From Monilinia fructicola (taxonomy: Eukaryota > Ascomycota > Leotiomycetes > Helotiales > Sclerotiniaceae): a DNA stretch of 64,000 nt. The stretch covers positions 2,441,001 through 2,505,000 of the forward strand of contig VICG01000009.1 in NCBI GenBank assembly GCA_008692225.1, written 5' to 3'. The notes under the pieces were generated by a model. It was not told the DNA's origin. It saw only the letters and a program-made list of their open reading frames with translations, and searched no databases. This document shows, piece after piece, positions 35,681 through 50,275 of the stretch (within the stretch, counting starts at the first letter, position 1; every line of letters begins with the position of its first letter). The translations under genes and the position numbers were made by a program.

Positions 35681-38600
35681 ATTGAGGATTTGATAAAGAT
35701 TTGATGATTGTCTGTAGTCATCGATCTAATCAATCTCCATGGAGACATGATTTGATTTCTTTTGCTATCAAAAATGTCATCATGGCCCAGTGGTCTGGAT
35801 TTGCGCTTGAGATAGCGGGGTATTTACTACTTTGTTTTTTGGCAATCTTTTTTTTTCTAAAAAAAGGATTGGGATTGCATGTTTTATCACGTGTGATGAC
35901 ACCCAATGAAATAGATAATTTGCGCCCTTCCATTAAAGGGAAAAAAGAAAGACATGATAAGATGGAAATCTTAACTGATAAAATATTTCCAGGAATTGCT
36001 ATACAAGATCTCACCGAGAAATTTGACGAAAATCTCAGAGAAGATGTTGCTATGAATGAGCATTTCAAAGATGAGATTTGGCAAGCTTTCATCAGGAAAG
36101 ATGGTGTTGAGATTGAGGGCTCCGAGGAAGAGGTTGGGGTGATGAGAAGCTTAGAGTTGGGTGATACGCTGGCTTTGGGTTACGGGATCAGGAAGATAGT
36201 AGTTCAGGCAGCTCCAGTTGATGTTGACATGGTTGGTGCCGTCACCGAGAGACCCGAAACTATAGAGAAGGAATCGGAAAATGACGAAACGCAAAGCAAT
36301 GATGAGATTGCGCAGTCTGATACATCAATCAATGCCCCAAAGCCAGTTATTCAGCACGCAGTAACTCCTAATCTGCAATCACTTGAGCCAAAGGAGCAAT
36401 CCATTCCCAGTGGAACCGGCTCATCATTCACAAAGGTAGGTGGCCAATCTTCTGAGCCAAGGTCTGGTAACAAAAAATCATACAAGATTGCCGATGATCC
36501 ACGAGGTACTCAAGGCTCACAAAGACGATTACAAAGTCTTTTTGAACGCAGCACGCGCCGAAGCTGATGGTTTTCACACCCCTAATCCCGCACCTTGTTT
36601 GCGAATAAATGAAGGATCTAAGACTATCGAAGTTACTGGAAATTCCAGTTTGCAGAGTACTGATATACCCAAGGTTGATAACCGACCACATGTCCAACAA
36701 CGTACTTCTGTGACGAACTCTGAAAGTCTAGGCTCAGGCCCATTGGATCAACCTACAGATACAACAGTGACCACTGATGGGGAACGACGGAAAATAGACA
36801 TCGAGATGCCGAAAATCCCACCACAGATCCCACTGTCAACAAGCAGTCGATCTACACCCAAAGTTGGGTATCAATATCAACCCGCACCGAATAACGACCG
36901 CATCGTGGGTGCTCAATTGTTAGATTCCCCAACTGAGAATGAAGCAGATGGTATTGATTATTTTTCACCGGACATCTCGCGTCATGGTCCTGTGCCGGGT
37001 CAGCGCAAACGGGGCCGCTCAAAAGTTGATATGCATCAATCCACCCCTGGCAGTCAAGAAGTAGGGACGAATTCTCCGAAAGATCCTGCATCAATGAGTT
37101 TTTCATCACTCGCGGAAGTAGAACAGTTTCGAACCCCTAAACCTCCACCAAAAAAACGTGGTCGTCCAAGAGGTCCAACTATCAGAAACAAAGCACCCGT
37201 CAATGAGTCGCGTTCAGATATAAATACTGAAGATACAGCGGATGCAGGACTTCATATAACCGAGTCAGGGCTCCGTTCATCCCGTAGACAGCCAAAACCA
37301 CGTCAGTTTTTCAATCCAACTCAAGCTGCATCACTTGAACCTGAAACTACAACTGTCAAACTTGACAAATCTGCGGCTCATACTACGCCATCCAAACCCT
37401 CTAGAAGACATCGTGAACCTGTGTATACCTCATACGAGGATCTCAAAAGGGAAGAAGATGATCAGAAACGCAAAGCTGGAATCGATGGTGTTTATATAAA
37501 TCCACTTGATGCGAGGGAAGGAAGATCACTTGCTCGAAAGAAGACACTTGTTGTATTAGTGAAATCCCAAAAGCTTCGAAATCCAGATTTGTTGGAGAAT
37601 CGGAAGGGTACATGGATTGAAGTGCTTGCTGAAAAGAGAAAGGTTTTACTTGCTATGGTTGAGGCTGAAGCTGCAAAGATTGCTGCTGCCAATGCTGCCG
37701 TCGCTACAGAAGAGGAGAAATCGAAAAAAAGAAAAGAGAGGTGAGACTTTCGAAGATGAGCGTTCAAAGCGCACAAAACCTTCGGATGGTTTACGAGAAA
37801 AGAGTTCATCGGTTCCAAATGCCGAGTCACCAAAACCGACAGAAGTCTCTCGTATTGAAATTGATAAACCAAAAGGCAATCCAAGGGTTGAATCCCAAAA
37901 GCTCTCAAAAATTCTAAATGCCGAGCCTGCGAGGCGTCCAGAAGTTCCCAGTGTTGAAACTGAAAGTCCTTCAGAAGGGCTGAATGCTGCACCGGACAAG
38001 ACATCAGAAAATCTCGCTGTTGGACATGCAAATCTGCAAGAAGTTCTCAATACTGAAATTGCAAAGCCACAAAGCTTCGCATGCTGAATCTGAGAAGCCA
38101 CTAGAAGTTCTGGATAGTAACCCAAAAAATCATCAGATGTCCCCAATACTGGAATTTCAAAGCCGCCAGACGTCTTCAATGCTGGCCCCTGCAGAACCAC
38201 CAAAAATCACTGATACCAAATCTGACTCCTTTCCTACAAACGAAGAATTAGCCTTAGAATTTGAGCAGTTCAAAGCTTCTTCAGCTTCAAAATATGTCAG
38301 CAGATCCCAGTACAAGAGAAGAGTCATTCCCATCTAATGAAGAGCTGGCACGGGAGTTTGAGAAATTCAACGCTGGATTTGTTCGATCGTCTAATCATAA
38401 TATTACAACTGAACCATCTATACCACCTAGAATGACAATCGACCCTTTTGTGGCAAACTCCATGCAATATGGACAACAGGCGGCATTGGTTTATCCTCGA
38501 GCTCCTGCGAGCGTTGCGACTATGCAAATTCCCGGTCCAAGCCCCTTCTTACCTACAACGTACATGGATTCTACGCACCCAAGACCACCCCAACCTCATG

Positions 38601-41600
38601 TCTCTCATCCAGTTTCGCAATATGGATCTCCATCCTACATCAGCAAACCTCAGACTACCTCGTTCCAGAACGAAACTCGTTCAGCTGCGACCCAACAGCC
38701 ACAACAGCCCCAATGGACTAGGCCACCAGAACAACATGACATATCTGAAACTGAACGGAATTCTCTAAACCCAGTTTCAACCACAAACTCTTATAGTTCA
38801 CCATACAGAGGACAGGTAGAACACAATCAGACTGCTGGCCGCTACTTTCAGCCCCCGTACCATGGTCATGCCCAAATTATACACACACCTTCTCCAACAG
38901 AGAGGTATAGGTCTCCGTACGAAGGCGAGCAACAAGCTACGCCTTCAATCCTAGCCCTCAACCCTTGGCTAGCAAGAGGTCCAGCTCATGTTCACAAACC
39001 GGTTCTTCAAAGCCCCGTATATCAGAGCCCAATCTACCAAAGCCCAGCACAAAAATCCTGGCCTGCAGGTTTCTTGCCTCCTGAGCCTCCTGAGCGCCCG
39101 AAACCTCAGATACCATCGAAGACTGAATGGCCAGCTGGCTTTCTACCGCCAAATGCTTTACCATCAGATACCACTCCATCCAGTCCAATGAGTACTGACT
39201 CATATAGGCAATTTAGCCCTGCTTCTGTATCACATGCTTCAGATCATTCCACAATGGCTCATTCATCCCAAGAAACCGTTTCCAATCGTCCGACTCCATA
39301 TGTTAGTCCCCAACCAATAAGTCATCCGCATGTATCCCAGCCTCAATCTACCATATCTGTTTCGCGCAGTTCTTCACCATATTCTAGACCTGCAGTTTCC
39401 ACAACGAATCAGCCACAGGTTCTTGCAGGCAGACAAACTGGCTTGGGACAAGTTCAAGTATCCTCTCCTCTTAGTCAGCAATTTAATTCTATAGACTCCG
39501 CATTACGAACACGAGATGCAGCGCTTGCTGACAGTCATACAAATCTACCCACACTCAAGATTGAACCCCAGGTCCAGGAATCATCAGAACACTCATCACA
39601 GGTCCGCTCTCTGCCTATTCAAGGCCCAGTTTCAACAGAACCTGTGACGGCAAGTCAATCCGAAAATGGATTGGATCAAACTCAGCCACCCGAGCCTATA
39701 GAAGCGCAACCCGATAAAATTCTATCAAAAGCTCCCATTCCAGTCCAAATGAGCCTACCACCCTCTATGCAACCTGCCGCAGAACCTACTTCGGAATCTA
39801 TCCCACTGCCTGAACCAGAAACCAGAAAACGAAAAAAGATCGACAACTAGCGTTGAACAAACGGCGATGTCTCAATTTTCGACAACAATGAGCTCAAACC
39901 TATCGGGTTCTACGAATGTCATCATTGAAAAACCCCAAACATGCCCACCCTCAGCCGCCCATGATGATGTGGAAGCATTCAAGAAGGCTGAGGCAATTCA
40001 GTTTGAACCATTCTTCGCTCGCATGTCTTCTATCTACAATTCTGTAATGGGTAATCTTATATTATCTTTTGATAAAACATTATTGAACTTTTGGCCAGTG
40101 GCTGAAGGAGAAGCCGATCCTATTTGGACAATGCAAGTCTGGAAGATGGCGGAAAATCCGATCGTCTCTATGCCGGGTTCAAATCCAATGGAGTTGCGTC
40201 TAAAGGAAAAGAAAGATGATGAATCAATCGTTATCCATCGATTTTTGATTGCTCACACCAAGGAGGCTCATAAGTCTGCGAATGAAATGAGAGCAAATTT
40301 GGTTACTGCTCGAATTTTTGTGCAAATGGCAAACCCTCAAATAGTTCAGGCAGAAGATCCGGAAGTGATTGCGGCCAAGCCCTGGAAATGTGAGAAGTGT
40401 GGTTCCAGATTCAAGAATAAGGAGGGCATTAAATATCATCTTTCAAAATCGCAAACGGCCTGTAATCCAGATTTCAACCCCCAAAGTATCAAGCCACGAC
40501 AGTATGGCCGACAAAAGAAGGAGACACCTAAGGAGAAAGTTACGAAGACGATTGTTAAAACTGTCACTGCACCAGAGAAAGAAGTTCAGCCTGAACCGAC
40601 CGATGAATCTGTATCTGAGACTGAAGGTGGTGACTCTGATGATTCAGTCTTTGAATGGGCTGCAAAAGTCGTTGCATTGAAGAAGTCTCCAAAAAAGAAT
40701 AGAGCCGATAGAGGAGATCCGGTTATTGGCAGAAATGGAAAAGTTTACAAAGCTTTGGGAGGTGAACGACCAGCATTATTGGAAATTGCCGAGATAGTTA
40801 AGAACACACCATCTTTGAACGAAGAACTCTCAAACATTCCGCCCCTTCCTCAGACCCCAGAACAATCACTCCCGGAAGTATTACTACCAATGTCGAAAGA
40901 GAAAGCTGTTAAGGATATTATTCTTTGTCTTCTTCGAGCCAACAAGAATGCGGTACCAGGTGAGCGTGGTCTCTGGTTCGCATTTGTTGCATGCTGGCTT
41001 AAGTTATATCCCACATCCAAGATACTCCCAGAACACAAATTGTTTTCAAGAGCTCTCGATGAATTACTTGAAGACGGAATACTTTCTAAAACCACATTTG
41101 ATTTCCCTGGTGCCAGGAGCAGAACCATTGTTAGGAGCATTTTGTCTGACCCTAAAGCACCCGCCCCCTCCTCAGCTGATATTGCCAAACTGAAGGATGA
41201 TATGAAATTGAAGCATCCGGATTTCTATATTCCACCTGGGTTCTCCCCTCCAAGCGTCATTTTAAAGATCTTGATTGCCATCGGAAAACCTGCCCCCTTG
41301 GCCCCGGTGATGTCAGAAACTCAACTCAATGATATTTTGGGTTCCGATGCAGAGGCAGGTCATGGCGATTCTTCTGACGATGAATTCAAGCCAGAGGTAC
41401 ACGCATTAGACGCAGAAGATGATCTCGAAGATGACCCGATGGACCTCGACGTAGATTCTGACGGTGCTGGAAGCGAATTTTCGGCCTTTCCAGAATATAT
41501 ACCTTCTAAAGTGTTATCGTTTTCCGCACCAAATCAGCAAAAGCCTCAGAAGATGAATGGTAGTCAAGTCATGAGACCTCGTATGAGATACCCTGGTCAA

Positions 41601-44079
41601 TCCTTGTCTTTAGAAGAGCGAGAAAGTAGAAAACGTACAGTTACTCTACAAGAACAACGGTGGATTCCACAGCAGATGATGTTTCAAAATCCAACAAACG
41701 GAGCATGGGATATTCCCTCGAAACAGAAAAGGACCTACAAGCTAAGAGAACGTCTTCCGGAGCCAACTACCTTCATGCAAGATTCTTCTGGCTCTTGGTC
41801 CGTTAGACCTTTTGGACATGGTGTCAATCCAATATTTGCTAGACCGAATAAGATGACTGTTGGAAACCCACAGGGAGAACATTATCTTCAACAGCGTGAA
41901 GATAGTCATCGACCAGTTGTCCATCCTAATAAATCAGTCATGCGTCCTTCCGTCCCGTCGAAGTTTTTTCTCAGCAAAAATCTCCGGGGAGATTTGGTTA
42001 CTAGGTCCGATGGCCAAATCGAGATTTCAAAGGCCACTAGACTACCAAAACGCCATTATACATATCGTACCAGATCGCAAAGGGATCCAGATATATCGAG
42101 ATATACTGGAATGAAAAAGCGAGGCTATAGGTCATTAACACCAGACCCTATGGATTTTGATGGAAGCTAGTGTCAATGGTATGACCGAGCTTGATATCCT
42201 TAATCATTATGAAGCGAAACCGCTAGAAGAAGAAGTTGGTCGCCAAACCAATCCTGGCTTGGCCAGTATCCCATCTATTCCCTCAACACCGGGTCTTTCT
42301 CACATTTTCCTGAATGAATCTGCTGGACTCTGGAATCTTGCTCATCCATTCTTGCCTTGCACCAATGTTGAAAAGCTCAAGTTGCAATGGCTTGATCGTA
42401 CGGCCTTCACATTGGAAACTATACCTTATTCAGCTCTCGAAGACAACGATGACTTACCACCAGAGCAGCAAACTCTCATTGGGCCAAAACGCAAAAGACA
42501 GCAGAAGAAAGAACCACATATTGGTGTTCGTAAAGGTCTGAAGAATAAATGGGTAATGGCTCGGCGCCTTACGTCTGCTCCGGATGACCTTCTAGGTGTT
42601 CATCGAGATGTGCGATACGCTGCAGAGTTACTCGGTACTCAGATGGTCAACTATGATACAAACGTTCGAAGAAAGCGACAAAGATTCAAGGAGCAGGGAT
42701 TAGCTACCGATGAAGAAGAGCGATTGACCATGGGCATTGTTATCATTCGAGCAATGCTTGGGGGATTAGAAATGAACATTGATTGGGTCATTCTCGGTTC
42801 AGTCTTCAAGGATTATTCCTTGAACTTTTTGAAGAAGTGGTGGCAGGTTGTTTGGGCTAAGAAAAAACCGATGGTTGATAAATTGACAAAAGATTTCCAG
42901 GCAGTTTTTATCGCGGGTTATCGAAAGGGCCAAGTGCAATCAATTGATTATGATCATATCATCGACTATGATTTCAATACTCTTATAGATTGGTCTATGT
43001 CCAAGATCAATACCCCCACCGTGGAAGAGAAAGTGTTCGACCTCCCGAATTCGTTCTCGGATCTCAAGGATAAATATGCACTAGTCCCAGAACCTCGAAG
43101 CAATTACTGGTCAGAACAATATTACTACCCTCTTGCCGCCGTTTACCAGAGAATGAACCTTGTCAACTCTGTACCATTTACCTATCCTTTGCAACAAGAA
43201 GCTCCAACATATGAGATAGATGACTACGCCCTTGCAAAATCATGGTGCAGAGCTGCTGCCGTGACACCGGACCATCTATGGGATAGCAAAGCAGCGAACA
43301 AGTTGCTCAATCGTCTACCCAGCTCCATAATTATCAAGGCTCGAGAGGATTTATTGAAGAATAAGATCATCACCAAGAATAAGCGTCTTCGTACTAATGG
43401 ACGAGTTTATAATCTTCCAGACGCCTTTAACGCGGTTTTTGTTCGTACTGGAAAGGTAATTTACGAGAAACAGTATCGTGAAGCTTATGATTTTAAATGC
43501 GAATTAGACCGAAGGTTTCAAAGTGGGGAGACAATTGTGAACATTCCTTGGGGTGTAAATGAGGGTTCAGTGTTGGCAATTACGAATCTACAGGCCAATG
43601 GATGTATCTACGTTCAAAAGAGCAACATCAGAGCGAACAAATTCGGTCTTACGGAAGGTGGATATGAAACTAGACTCATCGATAAAGCGAAATATCGTTT
43701 CCAGATGGATATCACGCCCACTCCTAAATATGTTTACAACCACTCAATACCCAATCTGGACATAATTTCGGAACCTCCGTCCCTCGGCCCAAGAGGGGCG
43801 ATTCCAGTTTGGAGAAGTATCAGAGGGGAGGTAATAGAGGGTATGTGGAGAAAGGTTCTCCTTGGAGTCACGGGTGCCTTCGTATTACGAAGTAGTATTG
43901 ATATTGAGGGGTTGGAGAGGGTATTCGCGCCAAGTCTCGACGCTTGGGAGATTAAACAATTGATAGATTGGGAGTCGAAAAAGGTGTTTGGCAAAAGTGC
44001 GACTACGAAGGTTTGGGGGCAACTGCTAGGGAGGCAAGTGAGATGGAGGGCTGGGAGGTCGGTGATTGGTGGTGGATGA
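35526..44079 (+). CDS. TFIIIC B-block subunit (tau138/Tfc3-Sfc3), frame-interrupted
   Basis: Tau138 binds the tRNA-gene B box and nucleates Pol III initiation. A short first exon (35526-35592, ending KDCGEQ) is followed by an intron into 35701 onward. Long frames then cover 35701-36567, 36440-37744, 37617-38087, 37984-38337, 38261-39850, 39867-42170 and 42157-44079. Visible parts are an AT-hook (KKRGRPRG, about 37156), a Pro/Gln/Ser-rich middle, a C2H2-like finger (CEKCGSRF, then H and C, about 40390) and the extended winged-helix C-terminus typical of Tfc3 (GLEMNIDWVILGSVFK; IDYDHIIDYDFNTLIDW; ANKFGLTEGGYETR; GAIPVWRSIRGE). Adjacent frames are joined by one-base shifts in the same direction near 36493, 37724-37730, 38071, 38289-38292, 39832-39837 and 42155-42159. 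No GT..AG explains them, and no other internal stop occurs. I did not find the usual N-terminal B-block winged helix. Confidence 0.78.
35648..35680. repeat. ATC trinucleotide microsatellite
   Basis: About eleven ATC units inside the probable first intron of the TFIIIC-subunit gene. Confidence 0.9.
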
Positions 44080-44794
44080 TTGTGGGGAGGTATTTAGTGG
44101 AGAGTGATAGTTGAGTGGGGGTTGAAAAGGACGATGATGAGAATGAAGGCAGTTTTCCGAGGGTGATAAAGCAATGAGAGATATCGTATTGCATATAAAT
44201 AATATGGAGTTTTGGGAAGGGACGGGTGGCAGGCAAGCATAGTAGAAATTGGCGCACGGCTCTCCAGAAGCACGCAGTTCGTGCTGGATCAGATTAGTGA
44301 TTACTTTTGATCAATGTATTAATAATAATACTTTGTTTGTTTCCAATATCTTTTGGTGACCCATTCCCTTCAAAAGTGGGCTTCTACCCCCGTCGAATCT
44401 TCTCACCCAGTTGAACATCAGAGAAACTTCCGTACAATATTGGTACCACATGCCACATTTTAACCGGTACATACACACTCGACCGAAATATCAGATGACA
44501 TTGCAGTGTGCTGCTTTGAACCGTCTGAGTGCCATCAAGTGTTTGCGTCGATTTCCGAGGTTTTGTATGGTAAGAGATCGATAGATGGAAGTTTGTTGGA
44601 CTTTTTGACTTTCGGAGTGGCTGTGCGAGTTGGTTCCTGGTCGTGCTGTCGGTCGAGAGCAGGAAGATGGAAGATGGAGGGGATTTGAACAATGCTTGTT
44701 TGGGGCTGCATTTTCCCGTGGTAAGAAGTTGTTTTGAGCTCGAGGAATGGAGGATATGGATAGGTCTGGGAGATGGACGTGGGGGGTATGGTTG
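44080..44794. other. 3' flank of TFIIIC gene
   Basis: Probable 3' UTR and spacer. A 102-codon minus-strand frame at 44384-44692 has no support. Confidence 0.45.
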
Positions 44795-45405
44795 TTAGTT
44801 GAGGGTGGATATCAAGATTGCAGGATACCTAATATTCTTTTCCCAAGTATCGCAAGCTGCACACATGTCAGACCGGTGCACTGGGTTGACAGATACACCA
44901 GTCTCATCCGAACGACGCAGCTCATAGCCACCATTACTAAAGTCGGAAATGTCTCGACAATACGCCCTTAAATCCCGGAGAAGATCGATGTCAGAAATAA
45001 CGCCCCTTGTTCGCACTCCACAACCCTACAATCGCGCTTGCAATCTGTCGCGCGAGCCAGTGTTTGAATGCTCTCGTAACAGCGGATTGGAGCCGTTGCT
45101 CCCCGTAATATCGAGGTACCTGATAGAAGCGCTAGGGCAGCTGTTGATGGGGCTTCCGTGATGAGGGATTGTAGACTCTTGTTGGCAACTTTGCGTGAGT
45201 GGGGACTGGGTTGGGATATGGGGATGGTTAGGGTCAGGAGCGTCCATTTGTAGATATAGATGTACATCTTGAGGCGTATTGGATCATTGGTACTCCCTGA
45301 TATCGTGCAGTGTATATCTGGTGGTTGAGTTTGGGAGCGGGAGAATGATCCAATCCGTTGCACTTGCAGGAAATGGAGGAATTCTGACCGTGTTGCCAGC
45401 CGCAA
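44795..45405 (-). pseudogene. Possible gene remnant, Cys-containing, unknown
   Basis: On the minus strand a frame opening MYIYIYKWTLLTLTIPI (weak signal-peptide look) and a second frame with DIDLLRDLRAYCRDISDFSN, then MCAACDTWEKN, are adjacent and coding-like but out of phase. This fits one frame slip near 45010-45060 in a small, perhaps secreted, Cys-bearing protein. I cannot name a family; chance open frames remain possible. Confidence 0.28.
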
Positions 45406-48400
45406 TTAGGCGGTATCCTCATTCTCCTACATGACGATCCTTTGTTCAAGATGTTTCATGCGTCAATTAGAGTAACAGAAAACAAACAAAATCATTTTAA
45501 TCAGAAAATGCGTCGTCGTTGAGGATACATCTTCTAAATTTAGATTCCGATTCTGCGACCGAACACCAATACAAATTGCAAAAGTCCTAAGGCCCGAAAT
45601 GGATGGGAGAATTACAAATCACGTGTTAATGTTATTGATGAGTAATAAGGTTGGAACTATGGAGCTCTAGTTGCTTGGCGAGAATCTCAATTCGTATCAC
45701 CATATTTTCATTTTCAATACATCAAATTTACGTATTGTGTTCATCATGTCGATGCTTATTATCGATCTAGGTGTATACTTTTGAAAGATATACTAGTTGT
45801 GTTTCCGCATCACTTTTGAACGAATTGAACCTCGAGCTCATCGCACTCTAATTATAATTCCGTTTTGTTCTGATTCCACATCCAACCTATCCTTACTGTA
45901 TCTGTTGTAACAGACTGTGCCACGCAACATGCGTTTCCATTTGCTGGGAGTTTCCTCATTTCTGGGCTTTGTTCCTTCTCGGATGCCATGTAGATCAGGA
46001 TGTCGACATCTGCCCTGTTCCATGACTTTGCTCTTCCCTGAGAGCCGGCGATCTCCTTACCCGGCCAACACTCTCATTGTTTGAAATATTGTAGTTGTGT
46101 TTCACTACATCAATATTATCTCTGCTAGTCTTGTCTACAGTAATCTCTCTCCCCTCGCGTTCTGAACATTGAGAACACCTATTGGAGTTGAACAAGCCTG
46201 TTGGATATCTCTATTCACCGGATCGTCTCGCATGTCTCTTCCTCTATCTATTTCATGAGCCGATGCTTTTCCTGTGAAATCTGATTTGGGATTATGATGA
46301 TTGTTAACGAATGGGGTACGGAGTGGCTCGTTTACCTGCGAGCTAAAATACCGTGTATGATCTTCAAGCTTTCCAGGTTCATGATTACTCTCTCGAAGAC
46401 TGGGCCGTTGCACTAATTGCCAACTTATCAAGTTCTATCCCCTCTGATGTAGTAGAAATATCTTTGCTGAACTTAAATGTAATAGGAAAACAGCTAGGAT
46501 TGGCTTTCTCAACGATGCAGTTTGAATTACGGGGCAAGCTGGATGATCGAGGCCATCCTTCGCTTTCATAATCACCACTGTCAGATATATCACTATCCTG
46601 GATTACTAACCTATTGGAAGCTGAAGTTTTTGGGCTTCTGTGGCCTTAGACCTACTAAAACTGTTTTGCTCTGCGGCACCTGAAGAGTCGATGCAGTAAA
46701 AATCGTGATCACCTACCCCAACGTTGTTTCTCTCCATGGGTGGGTTCCAAATGGGCATTTGTTCTGGGATTGAAAACACTGCGGATTGTGGCTTCCAGCG
46801 GGCACCCATAACAGATGATGACGAACTGGAATTCTCGATATGTTCCAGATGTTCATTCATCTTGTGTTCTGTCAAACTCTTTGTTGAAAAAGATTTTCTA
46901 CATGTTGTGCATCTTTTACAGCTTGCTATGGAAAATGTCAGCGAAATTTGTACCTCAAATGGGTCCCGCAACATATCATTTCTTTAGTGCGAAGCAAAAC
47001 CCTGCGAGGTGTAAAACTTTTACTTTCACATGTTTTTATGGTTTGTGGGAGAGTTGAGCATCCAACAAATTTTTCGTTTTGCGGGTGTCGCATCCACCGC
47101 AGGACGATTTTTATCAGATAGTTTCGGGATCTGAGGTTCTTCAGTGTAAAGGTTGTCATCGTCGGGAATGTTTTACTGACGGCAGATCCTGCTGCAATAT
47201 TAACCAGATTCATATTTGACTGCAAGATGTCTTGCGTCTTGTTTGATTGATCTGCTAAATAAAAAATTCTTCTGGAATACACAGAACCAATGCTCTGTCA
47301 CTGAAGATACAAATTTCGTGTCTGGACCAAGGCGCTCTCCTTCTCACTCTGGGAAACAGATGATCTTGAGCTGTATGCGCATACAGACAGATATAACCGA
47401 GATCCTTCAGTGAAAATTGACTCGGCAACTGCGGTTTTGATATATTTCTAGTTCAAAGAAAATCCGAAGGTATAGGTATCGTCTGTGACTATAGAATCAG
47501 CTTTCAACCCCAGGGCAGTACGGAATAGTTTCTCGTAATGATGCCGTATTTAATTTGACGAATCAGAGTCTTCGGCCCATGTGTGAATGGAGGAATTGTG
47601 TCTTTCTGTGTCAATAGTTCCGCTGAAGATAAAACCCAACGTCCTAGATACTTTACAAGCTAACTTTCCAGCTGTGTGATCCAAAAGCTGCATGAAGTAT
47701 GGCTGTCTCATATATTCTTTGAAAGCCTTGAAATCCATAAGTTTCAATTCATTTCATCCACCTGTTGAGCGTAGTTAGTATTTCAGAGCAGCAGAACCAA
47801 AAACACAACTACAGTGTCCATCATCCGAATGATTTATGAACATTGGCTAGAGTGGTTACCCTCTTCAACGCAAAGTTGCGATAGGATTCCAGTAAATTGA
47901 GGGATCCCAATTCGATATGTGGAAGTCGGTCTGAAAACCCCAGTCTTTCAATGCGGCGATGGTCAGAATGCTAAATACCGCCGATGGGCCCAGCTTCCCA
48001 GCTAATCTCCTCAGTTGAGCCTTGCCTTCAATGTATTCTTGAGGAGAAGCAAAAGCCGAGCTCACCAAGTGTTCCGAATCGCCACCAAACAATTGTTTTG
48101 GGCTCAGCATACGTGCAAAGTCTTGCATCTGAATCATAGCCTCCAACTCCAAACGGATGTTGTTCATGGCAGTATCGATAACAGCAGGAGGAAGAGAATT
48201 TGCCTCTTTCTCATTAAAACTTGATACTCTTAATTGCTGGTGAATCTTTTCCGTCGGTCTCCATATCTCCATGTTCTTTCCGCCAATCTTATATCGTAGT
48301 GGGTCTCTTCCTGCATTCCTGACGTCGATGGCTGCGGCATTTTGATTTGAAACCTTCTCCTCCAATTGTATTCTTGTTCGTTCAAGTTTTTTGATATCTT

Positions 48401-48878
48401 TATGTAGTATTCTGATATCACAATCCAGTGTTCGCGAATTGCTTTGACTTCTGTGTCTTTGGTCTGTAATTCTTCCCGGCAATGTATTAGTCAATTGTAC
48501 AACATTTTCTCTTCTTCTTGACCACAACCACTCTTTGAACTGCCGAATTCCTCAGGTCTTACACTATAGTATTCATCTTGACTCTCGACGGATAGGATTT
48601 CGCGCTGTGCTTTGAATTTCTAATTCCCTGTTTTGACTCAATTTCGCCGCTCTAGTGAGTGATCTCTTTGGTAGAGAATCCTGATATCCATTCCTCAACG
48701 AGACCGCGATATTGGAAATAACTGTTCTGGTGATATTGTCTTTTTCTTCGGGTCTTGTGTTCTCAATAATCTAAGTCAACAAATCTGTCAGGTTGATGAT
48801 GTGTTTCCCATTGAGATAATTCAGAAAGATCAATACTTGGATTTCTGGGGCTTGGCTCAACTTTCCGCAACTCTAAAT

Positions 48879-48886
48879 CAATCGAA
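48879..48886. repeat. Left target-site duplication CAATCGAA
   Basis: 8-bp direct repeat, identical to 50548-50555, immediately outside the element's left end. Confidence 0.9.
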
Positions 48887-50000
48887 CACCCCATGCATAT
48901 GATGTCTGGCCTTTTAAGGCTTTATCCTTAAGTTAAGGATAAAGCCTTAAAAGGCCGAAATCCCGTAACGATAAGCATATGACTAATATATTAATAATTA
49001 AAATATTATTAATATAGTATTAGACAATACAAAATCTGATGACTAATTATATAACTTAAAATAAATTTATCTTAAAAATTAAAGATTATCTTAAAAATTA
49101 AAGATTATCTTAAAAAATGATGAGATTATTTTGAAAAATGAAGATTATTTTAAAAAATGAAGATTATCTTAGAAAATGAAGATTATTTTGAAAAATGAAG
49201 ATTATCTTAAAAAAAATAAAATATTATTAATATAATAATAGATAATATATAATATATAATAAATTTATCTTAAAAAATCAAGTTTATCTTTAAAAATGAA
49301 GATTATCTTAGAAAATAAAGATTATTTTAAAAAATGAAGATTATCTTAAAAAATAAAGATTATCTTAAAAAATGAAGATTATCTTAAAAAATGAAGATTA
49401 TCTTAAAAAATGAAGATATCTTAAAAAAATAAAATATTATTAATATAATAATAGATAATATATAATATATAATAAATTTATCTTAAAAAATCAAGTTTAT
49501 CTTTAAAAATAAAGATTATCTTAGAAAATGAAGATTATTTTAAAAAATGAAGATTATTTTAAAAAAAATGAAGATTATCTTAAAAAAATAAAATATTATT
49601 AATATAATAATAGATAATATATAACATATAATAAATTTATCTTAAAAAATCAAGTTTATCTTTAAAAATAAAGATTATTTTAAAAAAAGAATTATTAACT
49701 AAATATAATAAAGATTTTATTTATTTTAAAGAATAAACTTTTTTAAAATTTATAATTTGTTTTAAAATAATATATCTTATATTTAAATTTAAAATTTATT
49801 ATATAATTTCAGTTTTCATTTTTAAAAATAAATTTCTTATATATTTGAATTTATATAGATAATATTAATAATTAATTTTTATAAATATTATATTTTTGAT
49901 ATAAGTTTTTTTAAGAATATTTTTTAATAAATAATAATAATAACAATAATACAAATCTATTTATTTATTATTTTATACGTTTATTTTTAAAATTAAGAAT

Positions 50001-50062
50001 AGGGTTAGGGTTAGGGTTAGGGTTAGGGTTAAGGCTAGGATAAGTTGAAGTTAGGGTTAGGG

Positions 50063-50064
<2 letters not shown>
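50001..50064 (+). repeat. Interstitial telomere-type TTAGGG repeats
   Basis: Five uninterrupted AGGGTT/TTAGGG units, a short degenerate gap, then two more units. This is the canonical telomere repeat of most filamentous ascomycetes, here inside the hairpin-ended element. Confidence 0.93.

Positions 50065-50275
<211 letters not shown>

Noticed and set aside
37492..38203. Long minus-strand frames within the TFIIIC gene
   Set aside because: Antisense shadows. The plus strand carries the conserved protein.
49060..49700. Regular A/T repeat considered as a CRISPR-like or centromeric array
   Set aside because: Units are adjacent without unique spacers and belong to the interior of a bounded element with a target duplication.
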